Shown: positions 12,044-22,183, counted from the stretch's first letter. The stretch is DNA of 64,000 bases from Pristionchus mayeri (GCA_036245805.1 BTRK01000006.1:33918901-33982900), one strand, 5' to 3'. Program-made: numbers and translations. Notes: generated by a model not told the origin, from the sequence alone.

Positions 12044-12323
12044 CACGGCCCCCGGAGCATCGACATAAGGAAAATGAAAACGTCCGCAGGCATAAAGGAA
12101 AATGCGCGCTTTCAAAAAAGTACAGTCAGAATTGCCTGAGAAGCCTGAGTTGCAACTTGAAATTCCTGATTATTGCCTGATTGTCACGTCACGCGCGGTG
12201 CGAAGAGTCTTTTGTTCCTTTTAGCGATCGAATTCTACAGCATCCATTTTAGAGCTCGGGCTCTTTTTCAAGATAGCTCCCGGACGTTTTTCCTTTCCTT
12301 ATTTCGATGCTCCGGGGGCCGTG
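12044..12323. repeat. Inverted repeat, about 43-bp arms
   Basis: The block beginning CACGGCCCCCGGAGCATCGA (12044-12086) returns in inverted orientation at 12281-12323. A third, partial copy containing CGATGCTCCGGGCT lies at 12400-12437, so the arm sequence is dispersed rather than unique. This looks like a short foldback element. Confidence 0.75.
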
Positions 12324-12531
12324 TCCTCTGAAGAAACGCTTGAAAAGCATCACTGCTGTGCTTAGCGAGTAAATTCTGCAGCAAAAATTGTACAGCGCAC
12401 GGACGTTTTCCAAAGCCCTATGTCGATGCTCCGGGCTAGCTGTTGGCAAACGTCAACGGCCAGGTTTAGAAGACGGCACAGAGTATTCTCGGCGGATTGG
12501 GTCGTGGCGTCAAAAAGGGACGAAGAATGAA

Positions 12532-12543
12532 GGGGGGGGGGGG
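12532..12543. repeat. Poly-G tract (12 G)
   Basis: Uninterrupted G run between two small foldback repeats. Confidence 0.85.
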
Positions 12544-12700
12544 CACATTCAATTATCTCGTCGCGAAATGTTGACCACAAGACAAAGAAAAGACCCCTAT
12601 GTTTGCAGATGCTTTCCCATCTGTACCCTTTCAATGCACTTAGTGGAAAACGCTAATAACGTAAAGAAATTATTCGCTCCGCGCCAATAAAAGTCCCGAG

Positions 12701-12958
12701 ATCCACCTTCCGTGGGAAGGTGGCGTATCCTGGCTTTGCAAGCAAAGTCAACAGCTAAGTGAATTTTGGCGAAATTTCAATTCAATAAAAGGAGTGAGAT
12801 CATACTATTCACAACAATCAGTTCAATAAAAGCCCCGTGATCAACATCCAAAATGCGCGCTCTATTTATTCGTACTGTGCAAATCAGCTAACGTCGACAC
12901 TTAGCTGTTGACTTTGCTTGCAAAGCCAGGATACGCCACCTTCCCACGGAAGGTGGAT
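12701..12958. repeat. Foldback element with 61-bp arms that are themselves hairpins
   Basis: Arms 12701-12761 and 12898-12958 are inverted copies. Each outer end also carries a self-complementary segment (CCACCTTCCGTGGGAAGGTGG with offset), giving a cruciform-like nested structure. No coding capacity. From here to 13573 the DNA shows no recognisable gene. Confidence 0.8.
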
Positions 12959-13573
12959 GCATCTTCATTCTGACTGTTCTGATTCATCATGCATTTTGAA
13001 TTCTAGAGTGACTGGCAATTAATTCTTTTCGATATGGACTTCTAAAAAGGAATGGACGAAGGTGGTACTAAAATGTATTAGAAAAAGACTTAGAAAGAAT
13101 TTATTTTTAATGATTCTTCTTACTCACGAGCAGAATACGAGAATCCCATTTTGAACAAAAATTCGGTGCGATATCTGTCGGAATTCATCATTAACCGGCT
13201 TTCTGTCTCCATTTTCCGGAATTTCTAGTCCGCTGGCCGTTATAAACCGTAGTTATATTTTTACAAGCTCTGCACGGCATTTTGCGTGCACTGAAAATGT
13301 GCACTCTGAGCAACCACACCATACCGTAACCCAAAGCGCGCGGAATTTAAATTTTTTCTGTTATTGATTTATTTCACAGAAACTGCAGTTTCCTTTCTTA
13401 TTTTCCACTCCCTTTGTTATATTGTTGCTAATTTTGACTCATTCGATCTCATTTCGTTTTTTTGCTTGTTTTATTCTACTTTCCTCAGCATATCTTGCAT
13501 GCTGTTTGACAGACTAGAGTGTGCATGTTCACGAGGTTGTTTCTACTCTTTTTCCAGGATTAATCAGTATGCA

Positions 13574-16309
13574 ATGATGATGCTCCCACCGGGTACCGAT
13601 GGTCAGGCTGAGACATTTTACGAAGATGACGCCTACGATAACATCATCCCTCATATACAAGTTGTTTCTTGCTTCTCCTTTTATCGGAATAATTATTTCC
13701 CTCTCAGAAAGTCACCAAGAAGAACAACACGCTACCGATTTGGGGAAACCAGAAGACCATGAACTTGAATGGACTGGTCTTGGAAAATGTCTTACAAGTA
13801 TGTTCGGGACATAGGTGGGCACCTTCGAAGCCAGCTGTGAAACACCCCGGGTTTTCGGATTGGAAACCCCCCGGTTTTTGGAAAATGTTGTCACAAAACG
13901 ATCATTTACGATCACCCCCCCCCCTTTTTGACCCTAAACACCCCCGGTTTCCGATTTCCAGCTTCAACCCCCGCCCACCTATGGTTCGGAAGTGACCATT
14001 TTTTGAGAATGTTGTTTCCACAATGTAGAACACGTATTTCAGTGCACTTACTACAAACAAGTTCTCGCCTAATGCACCACGCACCTGCAGATCGTCGATG
14101 AAATTTGCATTCACGTTAGTTTTACTTGCCAGAGTTGGTTTAATTTTGATGATGTTAGGTTCGCCATCTTGAGCCTTGGGAGAAAGGGACTCGCAAAGTT
14201 CAGGGAATGACTGGAATGTGCGGAGGAGTTAGTTATGCATTATTTTACACAGTGGCATGACATTATACCTAATCATAAACCAGATTGGATGGAGGGTTGT
14301 TGAGGTGCGCGGAGTGGGCGCATATTGAGTGATCTTCTCTGCTTTCTGCCCCCTCTACAAACTCTTCAACATTCGCATCACCAGGTACGGAGCGAGCTGT
14401 GAGCCCCTCTTTCCTTACTATTATACATTATCTCATCAGTCTTATCACACTTCTATACTACTGTTTACGAAAGTTTGGATCATGCGTGATTGGGATGTTG
14501 TAGGAAGCAACTAGTGGTGATGATCAACTCCAATCAGTCTGTATACCTCCGTGGAATGGGGTTCATGTACATTCGATTCTGCCAGCCACCCTCGGATCTA
14601 TGGGCATGGCTCGAACCGTATCTCGTGCGTTCATATTTCTCATAGATTCAAAAATTCGATTCAGTTGTGTCGATTATTCAGAGCGAGCTGTCCAATCACA
14701 AGAACGACATATAAATGTATTAGGTTGGCGGAAAAGTCTTTGTGTATTTTTCAAAAGTTTATTTCTTGGGAAGGGGAAAGCATACGTCGAATTATACTTG
14801 TCCTCATTATTGACAATATGTGCCCAACGTACATGCAATGTATGGATTACCTCCCTTTAGAACCCGCCTGGGTGCGAATGAAAGTATTGCTCGAGTTCAA
14901 CCTCGAGACTTTCACGTGAATTGAAGGCCCAACCTCGAACGGCATGGGCCAGGTCTGCTAAAAGCCACTAATCGGAAGGGGCCATGCCAGGAGAATACGG
15001 GGGGTAAGGGAGAACCATCCGTTCATATCCAGCCAGTTCCTGCTTGACTTGATTGTAGAACTGGTTACGGGGGTCATTTTGTTGATTGTACACTTTCTTG
15101 TCCTTCAGCCTTCAACGATCGACTTCCAACTTCAAATTCTGTAGGTGTGTGACGTACTTGACCCCGGTGATTGACATGCCCTGACGTAGTTGCTCCGATT
15201 AGATCACGCCATCCACGCCCCACGATATTGACAGCTTGTTTTTCTTGGGGTTCAGGTAAAGTTTGGAGACACCCTGTGGAGGCTCTCCTTCTACAACCCG
15301 CTTGGTTCTCACATGGTTGTTATCGTTGAGGACCCACTTCTCATTCCCCGTTATGAGCCGTTCCAGCCATCGATCCCCATCTCGGAGAATGAGGAGAGCA
15401 TTTGAATCATCGACTCGACGGTCATGGCTGGCTTGGATCAGATCATGGAATTTGAATCGACCGATTATTTTCCTCATTCCAAGATATCTCAAGCCTTCTT
15501 TGACAGTGCGATGGTGGACTCTAAGTGCAATAGTCATTTCACGGGCAGTTTGAAATGGGTTCATTTAAGCAGCTTTCTACAAAGTCTCAAAATGTAACTA
15601 ACGCGGGCTCCCAGAACGACCTCATTCATTGAGGGAAAAGTCGCCTTCTTCGCGGATCTGGATCCAATTCCTGAAGGTGTTGTAGAGGGGGCATGTGTAT
15701 CATAAACATGCTTCAGTAGGGTCTCTGAATCCTTCACCGTGGTGTAGAATAGAGAGAGGTAAATTAAAACATGTCGGAAGTGTGTGGCACCAGGAACATA
15801 AATCGTTGATCTACTAGAGCTTGACTGAAGTAAAGATAATGGGGAGTTGATTACTATAAAGTGCAATCACTGACTGTTATTCACTATGAGCGACGGGACG
15901 CCAAAGTACACTTGTGAAGAGCAGTGTTATAACAAATCCATACACAAAGACTTTCCCGCCAACCTGATAATATGTATGATCGTGTATTTTTTATTTCTTT
16001 TTAGGACGATGAGGACACTGTAGATCAGCGGTCTGGTGGAGGAGACGAGTTGTCGTTCGGGCAGTCCTGCTTCCATCGTGTAACGCGATTCGTAGCTCCA
16101 GAGATGCTTACTAAACTGGGCTGGTACGGTACACTCTTCCTGAGAATCCCCGTTCCCATTCAGGCAAGTCACGGTTAGATTTTTAATTTCAACGCTGGCG
16201 AGGCGAGTAGAATTTCTAATATGAAGCATTTCTATTTCAGAAAGACATTGATGAGAAGTTCTGCGAAAGAAATCGACTGGCATTGGAGTCACAGGGATAT
16301 GAGGAGTAA
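13574..16309 (+). pseudogene. PRPF38B: PRPF38B-type pre-mRNA splicing factor, copy with two in-frame stops
   Basis: Exons: 13574-13660, 13708-13797, 14043-14114, 14159-14227, 14305-14384, 14504-14624, 16005-16163, 16241-16309. All eight joins keep phase. Conserved PRP38 blocks are plain: TLPIWGNQKTMNLNGLVL, EPWEKGTRK, TGMCGGV, FCPLYKLF, GMGFMYIR, PPSDLWAWLEPYL, and LGWYGTLFLRIPVPIQ. Aligned to the family without gaps, a TAA (14070-14072) falls in the segment before IVDEI and a TGA (14326-14328) falls where a Gly is expected after VRGVG. PRP38 proteins are tri-snRNP/B-complex spliceosome components. The product here would be 248 residues and lacks the long Arg/Ser tail of vertebrate PRPF38B. 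The last intron has a GC donor (CAG|GCAAGT). A splice acceptor (TTTTTCCAG) 16 nt before the ATG suggests former trans-splicing. A mariner sits in intron 6. A pseudogene is the simplest reading; two base errors are the alternative. Confidence 0.85.
14720..15967 (-). mobile_element. Decayed mariner transposon
   Basis: Inward ends read TTAGGTTGGCGG at the left and TCAGGTTGGCGG at the right, continuing through AAGTCTTTGTGTA, with TA on each side (14718-14719, 15968-15969). The 1248-bp length is typical of mariner. The minus strand encodes transposase pieces: an N-terminal FRHVLIYLSLF region, an EGDFSLNE region in another frame, a clean block at 15199-15564 with ITGNEKWVLNDNN and LNPKKNKLSISW, and a C-terminal PPYSPGMAPSD followed by a stop. 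Frameshifts and stops make it inactive. It lies inside intron 6 of the PRPF38B-like pseudogene. Confidence 0.92.
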
Positions 16310-16355
16310 AGGACGGGATACAATGCACAGAGGTACATTACTATTCCGGCACTAG

Positions 16356-16543
16356 TATAGAATGTGTGACCACAATTATAGTGGAGAGGAATGAGGGGAG
16401 AAAGATCGAGCGTTAGGGAGTGATAGAGGTGGATGGTACTGTACTGCTACTTCTAATTTAGGTCCAGGATGGGTCGATAATTTTCCTACTCTACCATACA
16501 TCCCTCATTTCACTCCTCGATAATTGTGGTACCACATTCTATA
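16356..16543. repeat. Small inverted-repeat element
   Basis: TATAGAATGTG...CCACAATTAT at the left is repeated inverted at 16515-16543, enclosing a GA-rich and then a pyrimidine-rich interior. It looks like a MITE of about 190 bp just downstream of the PRPF38B-like stop codon. Confidence 0.6.
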
Positions 16544-16820
16544 GAAGTGCCCGATTATACTGGAAATTTACGTAGAGACCTGTTCCTAAAAGGACATTAT
16601 TTCCAGACTTCAATCTTGTATATAATGTGTTTTATGTATAGAATGTGTTTGAAAGGGAGTAGTTGTTTAGAGGCGAGGGTATCACAGGAAAGGGCTAGGG
16701 GTAGAGACGCAGTGTGTCAGAGTGGGAGCGGGCGGAGTTACACCCTAAAGTAAACTAGTAAAGTATGCCATTTATGTTAGAACAGTGCGGAAGAGTCTGA
16801 TGCAAAAATTGAAATTTCAG

Positions 16821-16922
16821 ATTGTGCAAGTGATCGATGAGAATGCGAAACAAACGCGCACGATGCAAGTTCTCAATGATATCATGAATCTGCCCGAGTG
16901 CAAAACGATCATCTTCGTTGAG
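16821..16922 (+). pseudogene. DDX5/DDX17-type RNA helicase exon fragment
   Basis: After an acceptor (AAATTTCAG) an open frame reads IVQVIDENAKQTRTMQ... and then LPECKTIIFVE. In the p68/DDX17 family this is the linker into the C-terminal RecA domain ending in the motif IV block normally written KTIIFVETKR. The similarity stops abruptly after the Glu, and no other helicase motif is found nearby. An isolated duplicated exon or gene remnant is inferred. The rest of 16310-17362 shows nothing else recognisable. Confidence 0.65.
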
Positions 16923-17362
16923 ATTGTTAGACGAATGTTGAAAAACTCAAGATTGTTAACATGCTAGTCCTTTCCCATTTCAACTGTATATTGTTCCTGT
17001 GATAAATTCGGAAGGCTGCAGTTTAATATATTTTTTTATCGCAGAGGTTCTAAATTGATCCTCCAAGAGTATCTGCGACATAATTCACGAACGAATTGCT
17101 CAACACTCTAGGCAATGTAATTTATTGATCTAACATTATTTTGTTGCAGATACGGCGTGCACGTACGAAGTGATTTAAGAGGATAAATAACTCACGTATT
17201 TTATTATAGTCGGTCGCCCTTAATAAAAAGAGCTTTTTATGGTGTGTGTTGATCAGAAACCAAACCAGAATCTCACACACAGTGTACGGTAGATCACATA
17301 GAACACCTTTGGCCAAGAAGATCTCACCGTACACAGCTCCTTCTCTAGATATTCATAAGAAA

Positions 17363-20300
17363 ATGGGCAGCAGAAAAAGAAAGACCGACCCGAAATCTGA
17401 CCCCGATGAGGACAATGAACCAATGTACATAGTTCTTCCTTCCGAATCAGAGGAAGTGCAGCGTGAATTGAATATGAGAAGAGCTGATCCCGTTCCACTG
17501 CCACTTTTGAACGATGAAACCGCTCTCCGCCGGCAAATTGCCTATTTAGACCTTGAAAACAAAAGACTAGCAATGGCTAATGTACAGAAGGATGTTGAGT
17601 TGGTGGAGAAGGTGAATGAGCTGAGTGAGCTGGAAGGATTGAATGAAAGTAGGTTGAGACGGATCCATGAGCAGGAGCGATGTATTGACGGTAGTAGGAA
17701 GGAGAATGAGAAATTTCTGAAGGACTATGAGAGAATGAAGGCGGAGAATGATGATATGAGGGAGCAACTTCGATCTAAAGGAGCCGAGTTTGCAGAACTG
17801 AGGCAGCAATTGTCCGAGAGTCTAAGTAGTCGGAGTTCCCTACAGATTATAAATTCGGAGTTGAAGGAGAATATGAGTAGAATGGTGTCTCAAGTGAGAG
17901 CCGAACATAGTGAGATGGAGAAAGAGAAAGAAGAGATTGAGGAGAAGGAAAGATCTGTATGTGAGAGGGAAAAGACAATTAGGGAAGATGAGGAGAAACT
18001 GAGGAATACAAGAAATAGCACTGCAAAGAGATTCGGAGGAACTGGAAAGAGTCGCATTGTCAGAGGATACTGTAGTGGAAAAGGAAGGAGGGTAGTTAAA
18101 CTTCCTTTCTCCCTTCTCAAGAGACGACAGAGAATAAACAGATTAGATAAACTGCATCTCGCAGTGCAGCAAGCGTGTGGTCCGATTGGAGATCCCAATG
18201 AAAATGCCGATGAAACGAATAAAGTGTTGACGAAATACATGAAGAAGGAGAAAATTGTGCTAATTGGTCATAGTAAGCTTACCGTATCACAAGATCTCGA
18301 GATGTCACTGGAAGTAAACTTATCCCAGAATCAGAGAAATCGAATGAAAACGTTCCTGGGCAAGAGAAAGAGCGATGTGCTTGCTCCAACTGGACCTGTC
18401 AAGAGGATGAGAGATGAGATCAAAGAGCATTATAAATATGAGTACAGTGAGAAGGAGATCAATACACGGGACGGAAAGAAGATCATCTCCCTTATTGTAT
18501 TGACATATATTCGCGAAACAGTTAAATACAGATTCGAGAATCTGATTGGGCAGTTAGACGGTACTAAGAGATCATTCGATATCTGTATTTCCGGAGATGC
18601 AGGCAAGGCGAGCACGAAGTTGGTGATGATTATTGGGGGTGTAAACTCAGCAAATGACGTCCGTAATCTGATCCTCCTGGCAAAGTATGATGGTGAGGAT
18701 AGCTCGTTTATGATCAGATCTCTCCTCGCAGAAGTGATCAAAGAAGTTAATGATCTGAAGGAGATTGAGCTCGAGATTGATGGAGAGATGGTAACAGTTA
18801 GCCTAGTGCAGTTCCTGACAGGAGATTACAAATTTCTCTGGGCTGTGCTGGGAATGGGTACAGCCATGAGTATTATGAACTGTATCTGGTGCTGGAGAGA
18901 GAACCGATACAAATTGTCAGATAGTGAACCCGCCTCTGCCCTAAGGACACTAAATGAGATGATTGAGAGAGCGAGGGCGGGAACACATTCGATGAGTGAT
19001 GTACCGCTCTTTGACATCCCACCCGAGAGAATCATCCCTGGCCCTCTCCATACACACTCCGGTGTTTCCATTCGCTTCGCGATCAGCCCTCTCCAAATTC
19101 TTGCTAGAAATGAAGATCTAGCTGCTGCTGGCCTCTCAATTGTTGATTTAAATCAAATCAGCGACTTCTCAGATACTGTATCCGGAGATGCCATCGTAAT
19201 CCCTCGTGGAGGCCGAAAATCGGAGAATAGTGCAAGTGCAATAGAGAAAGCATTGAAAAAGCTGAAGGAAGAGCAGCAAGAGATGAAGAAGAGAAAGCAA
19301 AATTGTGATCTGGAGAGTGCTGATGGGAGATTGGTGGTGCATCTCTTCTATGCATCGGGACACCGAGAAATTGACCCTGCCCCCAATCCTTTTCGGTGTG
19401 CCAGAGGCCCCAACTGTCTAGCTCTTCACAAGAAATTTAGTCAGCTTGACCGCATTCGATGCGCCACGCAGGTACAATGTAAGATCTATGCGAGGCGTTA
19501 TCACTACGCATGCGAATCTCGTTTCTCATTCTACGAGCTAGCTGAGATGAGTACTCCAGAAAAAGAGTACAATTGCTTAAGTTGTTGTGCAGGAGAAATC
19601 GTGCAACTCACAAAGCGAATTGAAGAGGCTCAGCGAAAGTTGGAACAGATTGAGAAAACAAAAGGGGAAATAGATTCTGAGATGGAGGAAAATCAAGCGA
19701 AGATCGACTCACTCGAGTTGATCAAGGAAGGAAAGGGGAATAAGACCCAAGAACTCGATCATAATCTCAGATTGATTGGGGCGGATCTTAGATCGTGGGG
19801 CCAGTGTTTGACGGGAAACTATATTCGAAAGTGTCTGCAGGATGATGCCATCGAATTCCTCTGCAGCACTATTTCTGCTAGTGCGAGCATTGATAATCAC
19901 AAAAAGATCATGCACTTGCTCAAAGACATTCAGAGACTGAGTGGTTCGCGTCCTCTCACTAACCTGGAAAAAACTGTTCTCCTCAAGAGCATTTCCGACT
20001 TAGAGCGACTAGTAGCCGTTGTCTATCCCAACTGTAATCGATTCCCAAAGGCACATTCATTGTTCGCACACGTGCCTACTTTCGTGCGCACCTATGGCCA
20101 GTGGGGGCTGTTCACAGATCAGCCGACTGAGAAGCTCCATCAGTTCCTAAATACCAAAGATAGACAATACTCTAACATCAGACGTAAGGATCAGAGATGG
20201 GTTGCTCAAGCACATGATCTGGCTTTTGCAAATTACATCCACGACAATAAGCCCCCCATTCGCTTCGATCAATACGCACCTAAGAAGAGGGGCCCATACA

Positions 20301-20365
20301 AGAAGAATAATAATGCAAACATCACCACAACCAACGCCAACACCCCTTCCACCAGTGACACTTAG
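17363..20365 (+). CDS. Intronless 1000-aa transposase-like protein with coiled coils and a Cys/His cluster
   Basis: A single uninterrupted frame, unlike every cellular gene here; the frame is open back to an ATG at 17246, but MGSRKRK begins the charged N-terminus that looks native. Order: basic/acidic N-terminus; long coiled coil (about residues 50-220); a central region with ICISGDAG (Asp near 411), FLTGDYKFLW (Asp near 487), CIWCW and PPERIIPGPLH; a second Lys/Glu coiled coil; a Cys/His cluster (about 678-735); a further coiled coil; and a C-terminal block HVPTFVRTYGQWGLFTDQ followed by E near 923. A Lys-rich tail ends KKRGPYKK. The GDYKFL..C.WC and HVP...G.WGLF..Q..E..H signatures recur in RNase H-like (DDE) transposases and their domesticated relatives, and their spacing recalls Transib/RAG1. 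No clear terminal inverted repeats were found. Autonomous, domesticated or relic status is unknown. Confidence 0.8.
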   Translation: MGSRKRKTDPKSDPDEDNEPMYIVLPSESEEVQRELNMRRADPVPLPLLNDETALRRQIAYLDLENKRLAMANVQKDVELVEKVNELSELEGLNESRLRRIHEQERCIDGSRKENEKFLKDYERMKAENDDMREQLRSKGAEFAELRQQLSESLSSRSSLQIINSELKENMSRMVSQVRAEHSEMEKEKEEIEEKERSVCEREKTIREDEEKLRNTRNSTAKRFGGTGKSRIVRGYCSGKGRRVVKLPFSLLKRRQRINRLDKLHLAVQQACGPIGDPNENADETNKVLTKYMKKEKIVLIGHSKLTVSQDLEMSLEVNLSQNQRNRMKTFLGKRKSDVLAPTGPVKRMRDEIKEHYKYEYSEKEINTRDGKKIISLIVLTYIRETVKYRFENLIGQLDGTKRSFDICISGDAGKASTKLVMIIGGVNSANDVRNLILLAKYDGEDSSFMIRSLLAEVIKEVNDLKEIELEIDGEMVTVSLVQFLTGDYKFLWAVLGMGTAMSIMNCIWCWRENRYKLSDSEPASALRTLNEMIERARAGTHSMSDVPLFDIPPERIIPGPLHTHSGVSIRFAISPLQILARNEDLAAAGLSIVDLNQISDFSDTVSGDAIVIPRGGRKSENSASAIEKALKKLKEEQQEMKKRKQNCDLESADGRLVVHLFYASGHREIDPAPNPFRCARGPNCLALHKKFSQLDRIRCATQVQCKIYARRYHYACESRFSFYELAEMSTPEKEYNCLSCCAGEIVQLTKRIEEAQRKLEQIEKTKGEIDSEMEENQAKIDSLELIKEGKGNKTQELDHNLRLIGADLRSWGQCLTGNYIRKCLQDDAIEFLCSTISASASIDNHKKIMHLLKDIQRLSGSRPLTNLEKTVLLKSISDLERLVAVVYPNCNRFPKAHSLFAHVPTFVRTYGQWGLFTDQPTEKLHQFLNTKDRQYSNIRRKDQRWVAQAHDLAFANYIHDNKPPIRFDQYAPKKRGPYKKNNNANITTTNANTPSTSDT

Positions 20366-20409
20366 AAGCTTTCAGCCAGTCTCTCTATCACTTTGTAAAG
20401 ATATCTGTA

Positions 20410-20415
20410 AATAAA
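20410..20415 (+). other. Polyadenylation signal of the transposase-like gene
   Basis: AATAAA lies 45 nt after the TAG, a normal spacing for a nematode 3' UTR. It supports an expressed mRNA rather than an accidental open frame. Confidence 0.6.
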
Positions 20416-20479
20416 CACTTTATCACCTCACATTTAGTTCAACACACGATATAAACATCAAATACAAACACGTGGGAAA

Positions 20480-20704
20480 AATTACCGGACGTCTTCAAGC
20501 CCCTCACTACCCAAACCTAAGCTTGAACCTTAGCCTAAGCCTGAGCCCTAAGCCGTAAAACCTAAACCAAACCTAAAGCCGTGAAACCTTATCCTTTTTA
20601 GTGCTTACGGTTTAGGTTGTACGGCCTAGGGCTCAGGCTAAGGCTTAAGCTAAGGTTCAAGCTTAGGTTTGGGTAGTGCGAGGCTTGAAGACGTCTGGTA
20701 ATTA
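20480..20704. repeat. Palindrome built of telomere-like CCTAAGC units
   Basis: Arms of about 90-100 bp are inverted copies (outer block ATTACC.GACGTCTTCAAGCC). Within the arms, degenerate heptamers of the CCTAAGC/CCTAAAC type repeat about ten times and include GCCTAA, the complement of the nematode telomere unit TTAGGC. The element starts about 115 bp after the stop codon of the transposase-like gene. Confidence 0.85.
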
Positions 20705-21270
20705 TTCAGAAAAAAAAAACAATATAAACTTGGCCTTCGCTTCTTCGTCTCCTCGATCTGTCGAGGCGGCGCTTCAGCTCAGTTGACATCGACTGCTCGT
20801 TCTTCCTGCAACACGGGGTAATTTAATAAGCGAGAAAGTGTAGCGACTATGACTCTGACGGCATTGTTGCAATATTGAGAGCTCGAACCACACAATAAAA
20901 ATAGATACACGATGAGATGGATTAATACAATACATCGTAATACATCATAAAACTAGAAACGTAGCTAGGAACGGCACAGAACACCGCCAGGACGACCCAA
21001 ACAATCGATAACAAAAACGCGTTTCCAACGTACTGAGGTACGACTTAGGAATAAACACCGTAGCAACCTCAAAAAACGCGCGAAATATGAATCCTGTTCA
21101 TAATTGCCTCGAAAAGTGATGTTTCGAGAATCACAGAAACAAATCTTACTGTAATGATTTTCGTCAACCTTAAATTGCTCACGCAAAATGCCGTGCTCTG
21201 ATTTTATTTTTCATGTTTATAATTAATATTTAGGATTTGATTATAAAAAATATATAATATGATTTGAAAA
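20705..21270. other. Intergenic stretch with a possible minus-strand Arg/Ser exon
   Basis: On the minus strand a good acceptor (GTGTTGCAG) at 20805 opens a frame coding an Arg/Ser-rich piece (KRRLDRSRRRRSEG) down to about 20732. No partner exons were found, so this is only a candidate fragment. Confidence 0.25.
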
Positions 21271-21976
21271 ATGAGGATGTGCTATCGAAGGAAACGAACC
21301 AGGACACAAGCCACTTTCAATTGGTGGTGGTCGAAACAGCTGAAAATGATTGCTTTGATTCAGATCGAAGAGTACGGAGCTTCAATCTCGGTGCTGGAAC
21401 TATGTGAGCTCTCATGATCTTCTCGCAATCAATTTCGTTTTTCCTCGACTCCCTCATTGATTCCAGGCTAGAGTTCTCTTATTGGAAATGAAACGTTATT
21501 GGCAATGGACCATTTTCCAACTCATTTCCAAAACATTCGATAATGGGGCGGTGCATATTGGAAATGACTTTCTTATTGGATTTTCCAATAACAATTGGAA
21601 ATCGAACGAGGAAGGAGGAGATTGAAGGTATATTGATCGATGAAACTCAACTGAATCAAATGCTCAAATCATTCGTTCAAAATGAAAAGTTCTCAATATC
21701 CCTTATTGGAATATCCAATAACTTTTGGAAATGACCACACCGGGAGGGGGAAATATTGGAAATAGAATGAGAGAGGAAATTCTTTGTTCGCACTATTGGA
21801 AACTCCGGAATCATTTCCAATAAGAGAACTCTATTCCAGACCCGACTCTCTTCGACCAGGCTGCCTCAGTTCTTCTGCGAGATGAACGAGGGAAGGAAGT
21901 CATCAGGAATCTGCTGCCCCAATATCTATCGTCGGTAGATCAATATTTCGGAAAAATCGTACCATGTCGTCGCTAA
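21271..21976 (+). CDS. Possible two-exon gene or gene fragment, 89 aa
   Basis: Exon 1 is 21271-21403 and exon 2 is 21840-21976; the join keeps frame (CTA T|GTGAGC to CCAG|AC CCG). The product reads ...IEEYGASISVLELYPTLF, then DQAASVLLRDERGKEVIRN...SSVDQYFG and stops. The second exon has convincing amino-acid composition (amphipathic, helix-like), but no family is recognised, and the first ATG and the upstream part are uncertain. A 361-bp MITE occupies most of the intron and ends seven bases before the acceptor dinucleotide. The sequence just after the stop is shared with 1676-1750. Confidence 0.4.
21471..21831. mobile_element. 361-bp MITE with GAGTTCTCTTATTGG ends
   Basis: Perfect terminal inverted repeats (GAGTTCTCTTATTGGAAATG) flanked by TA at both ends. 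The interior repeats TTATTGGAAAT and its complement at least six times, so nearly every part can pair with another. TA flanks point to Tc1/mariner-type mobilisation. Confidence 0.85.
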
Positions 21977-22183
21977 AAAAACATCTCTCAAGATTTCGCA
22001 ATAGTAACAAACTTACCATATTTGAATCATATCTATTTCTCATTGGTCATTTGACTATTTGATCAATTCTTCATTTCGTCTTCCCTCTCCCTCTCCCTCT
22101 CCACCCCATTCTCCATTCCCTTCTCCATTAATTCCTGCACCAATCACTCTCGGGGACAAGGCGCTCTCCTCTTCTCTCCCACT

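Noticed and set aside
15263..15553. Plus-strand 96-residue frame within the mariner
   Set aside because: It is the antisense of the transposase block on the minus strand.
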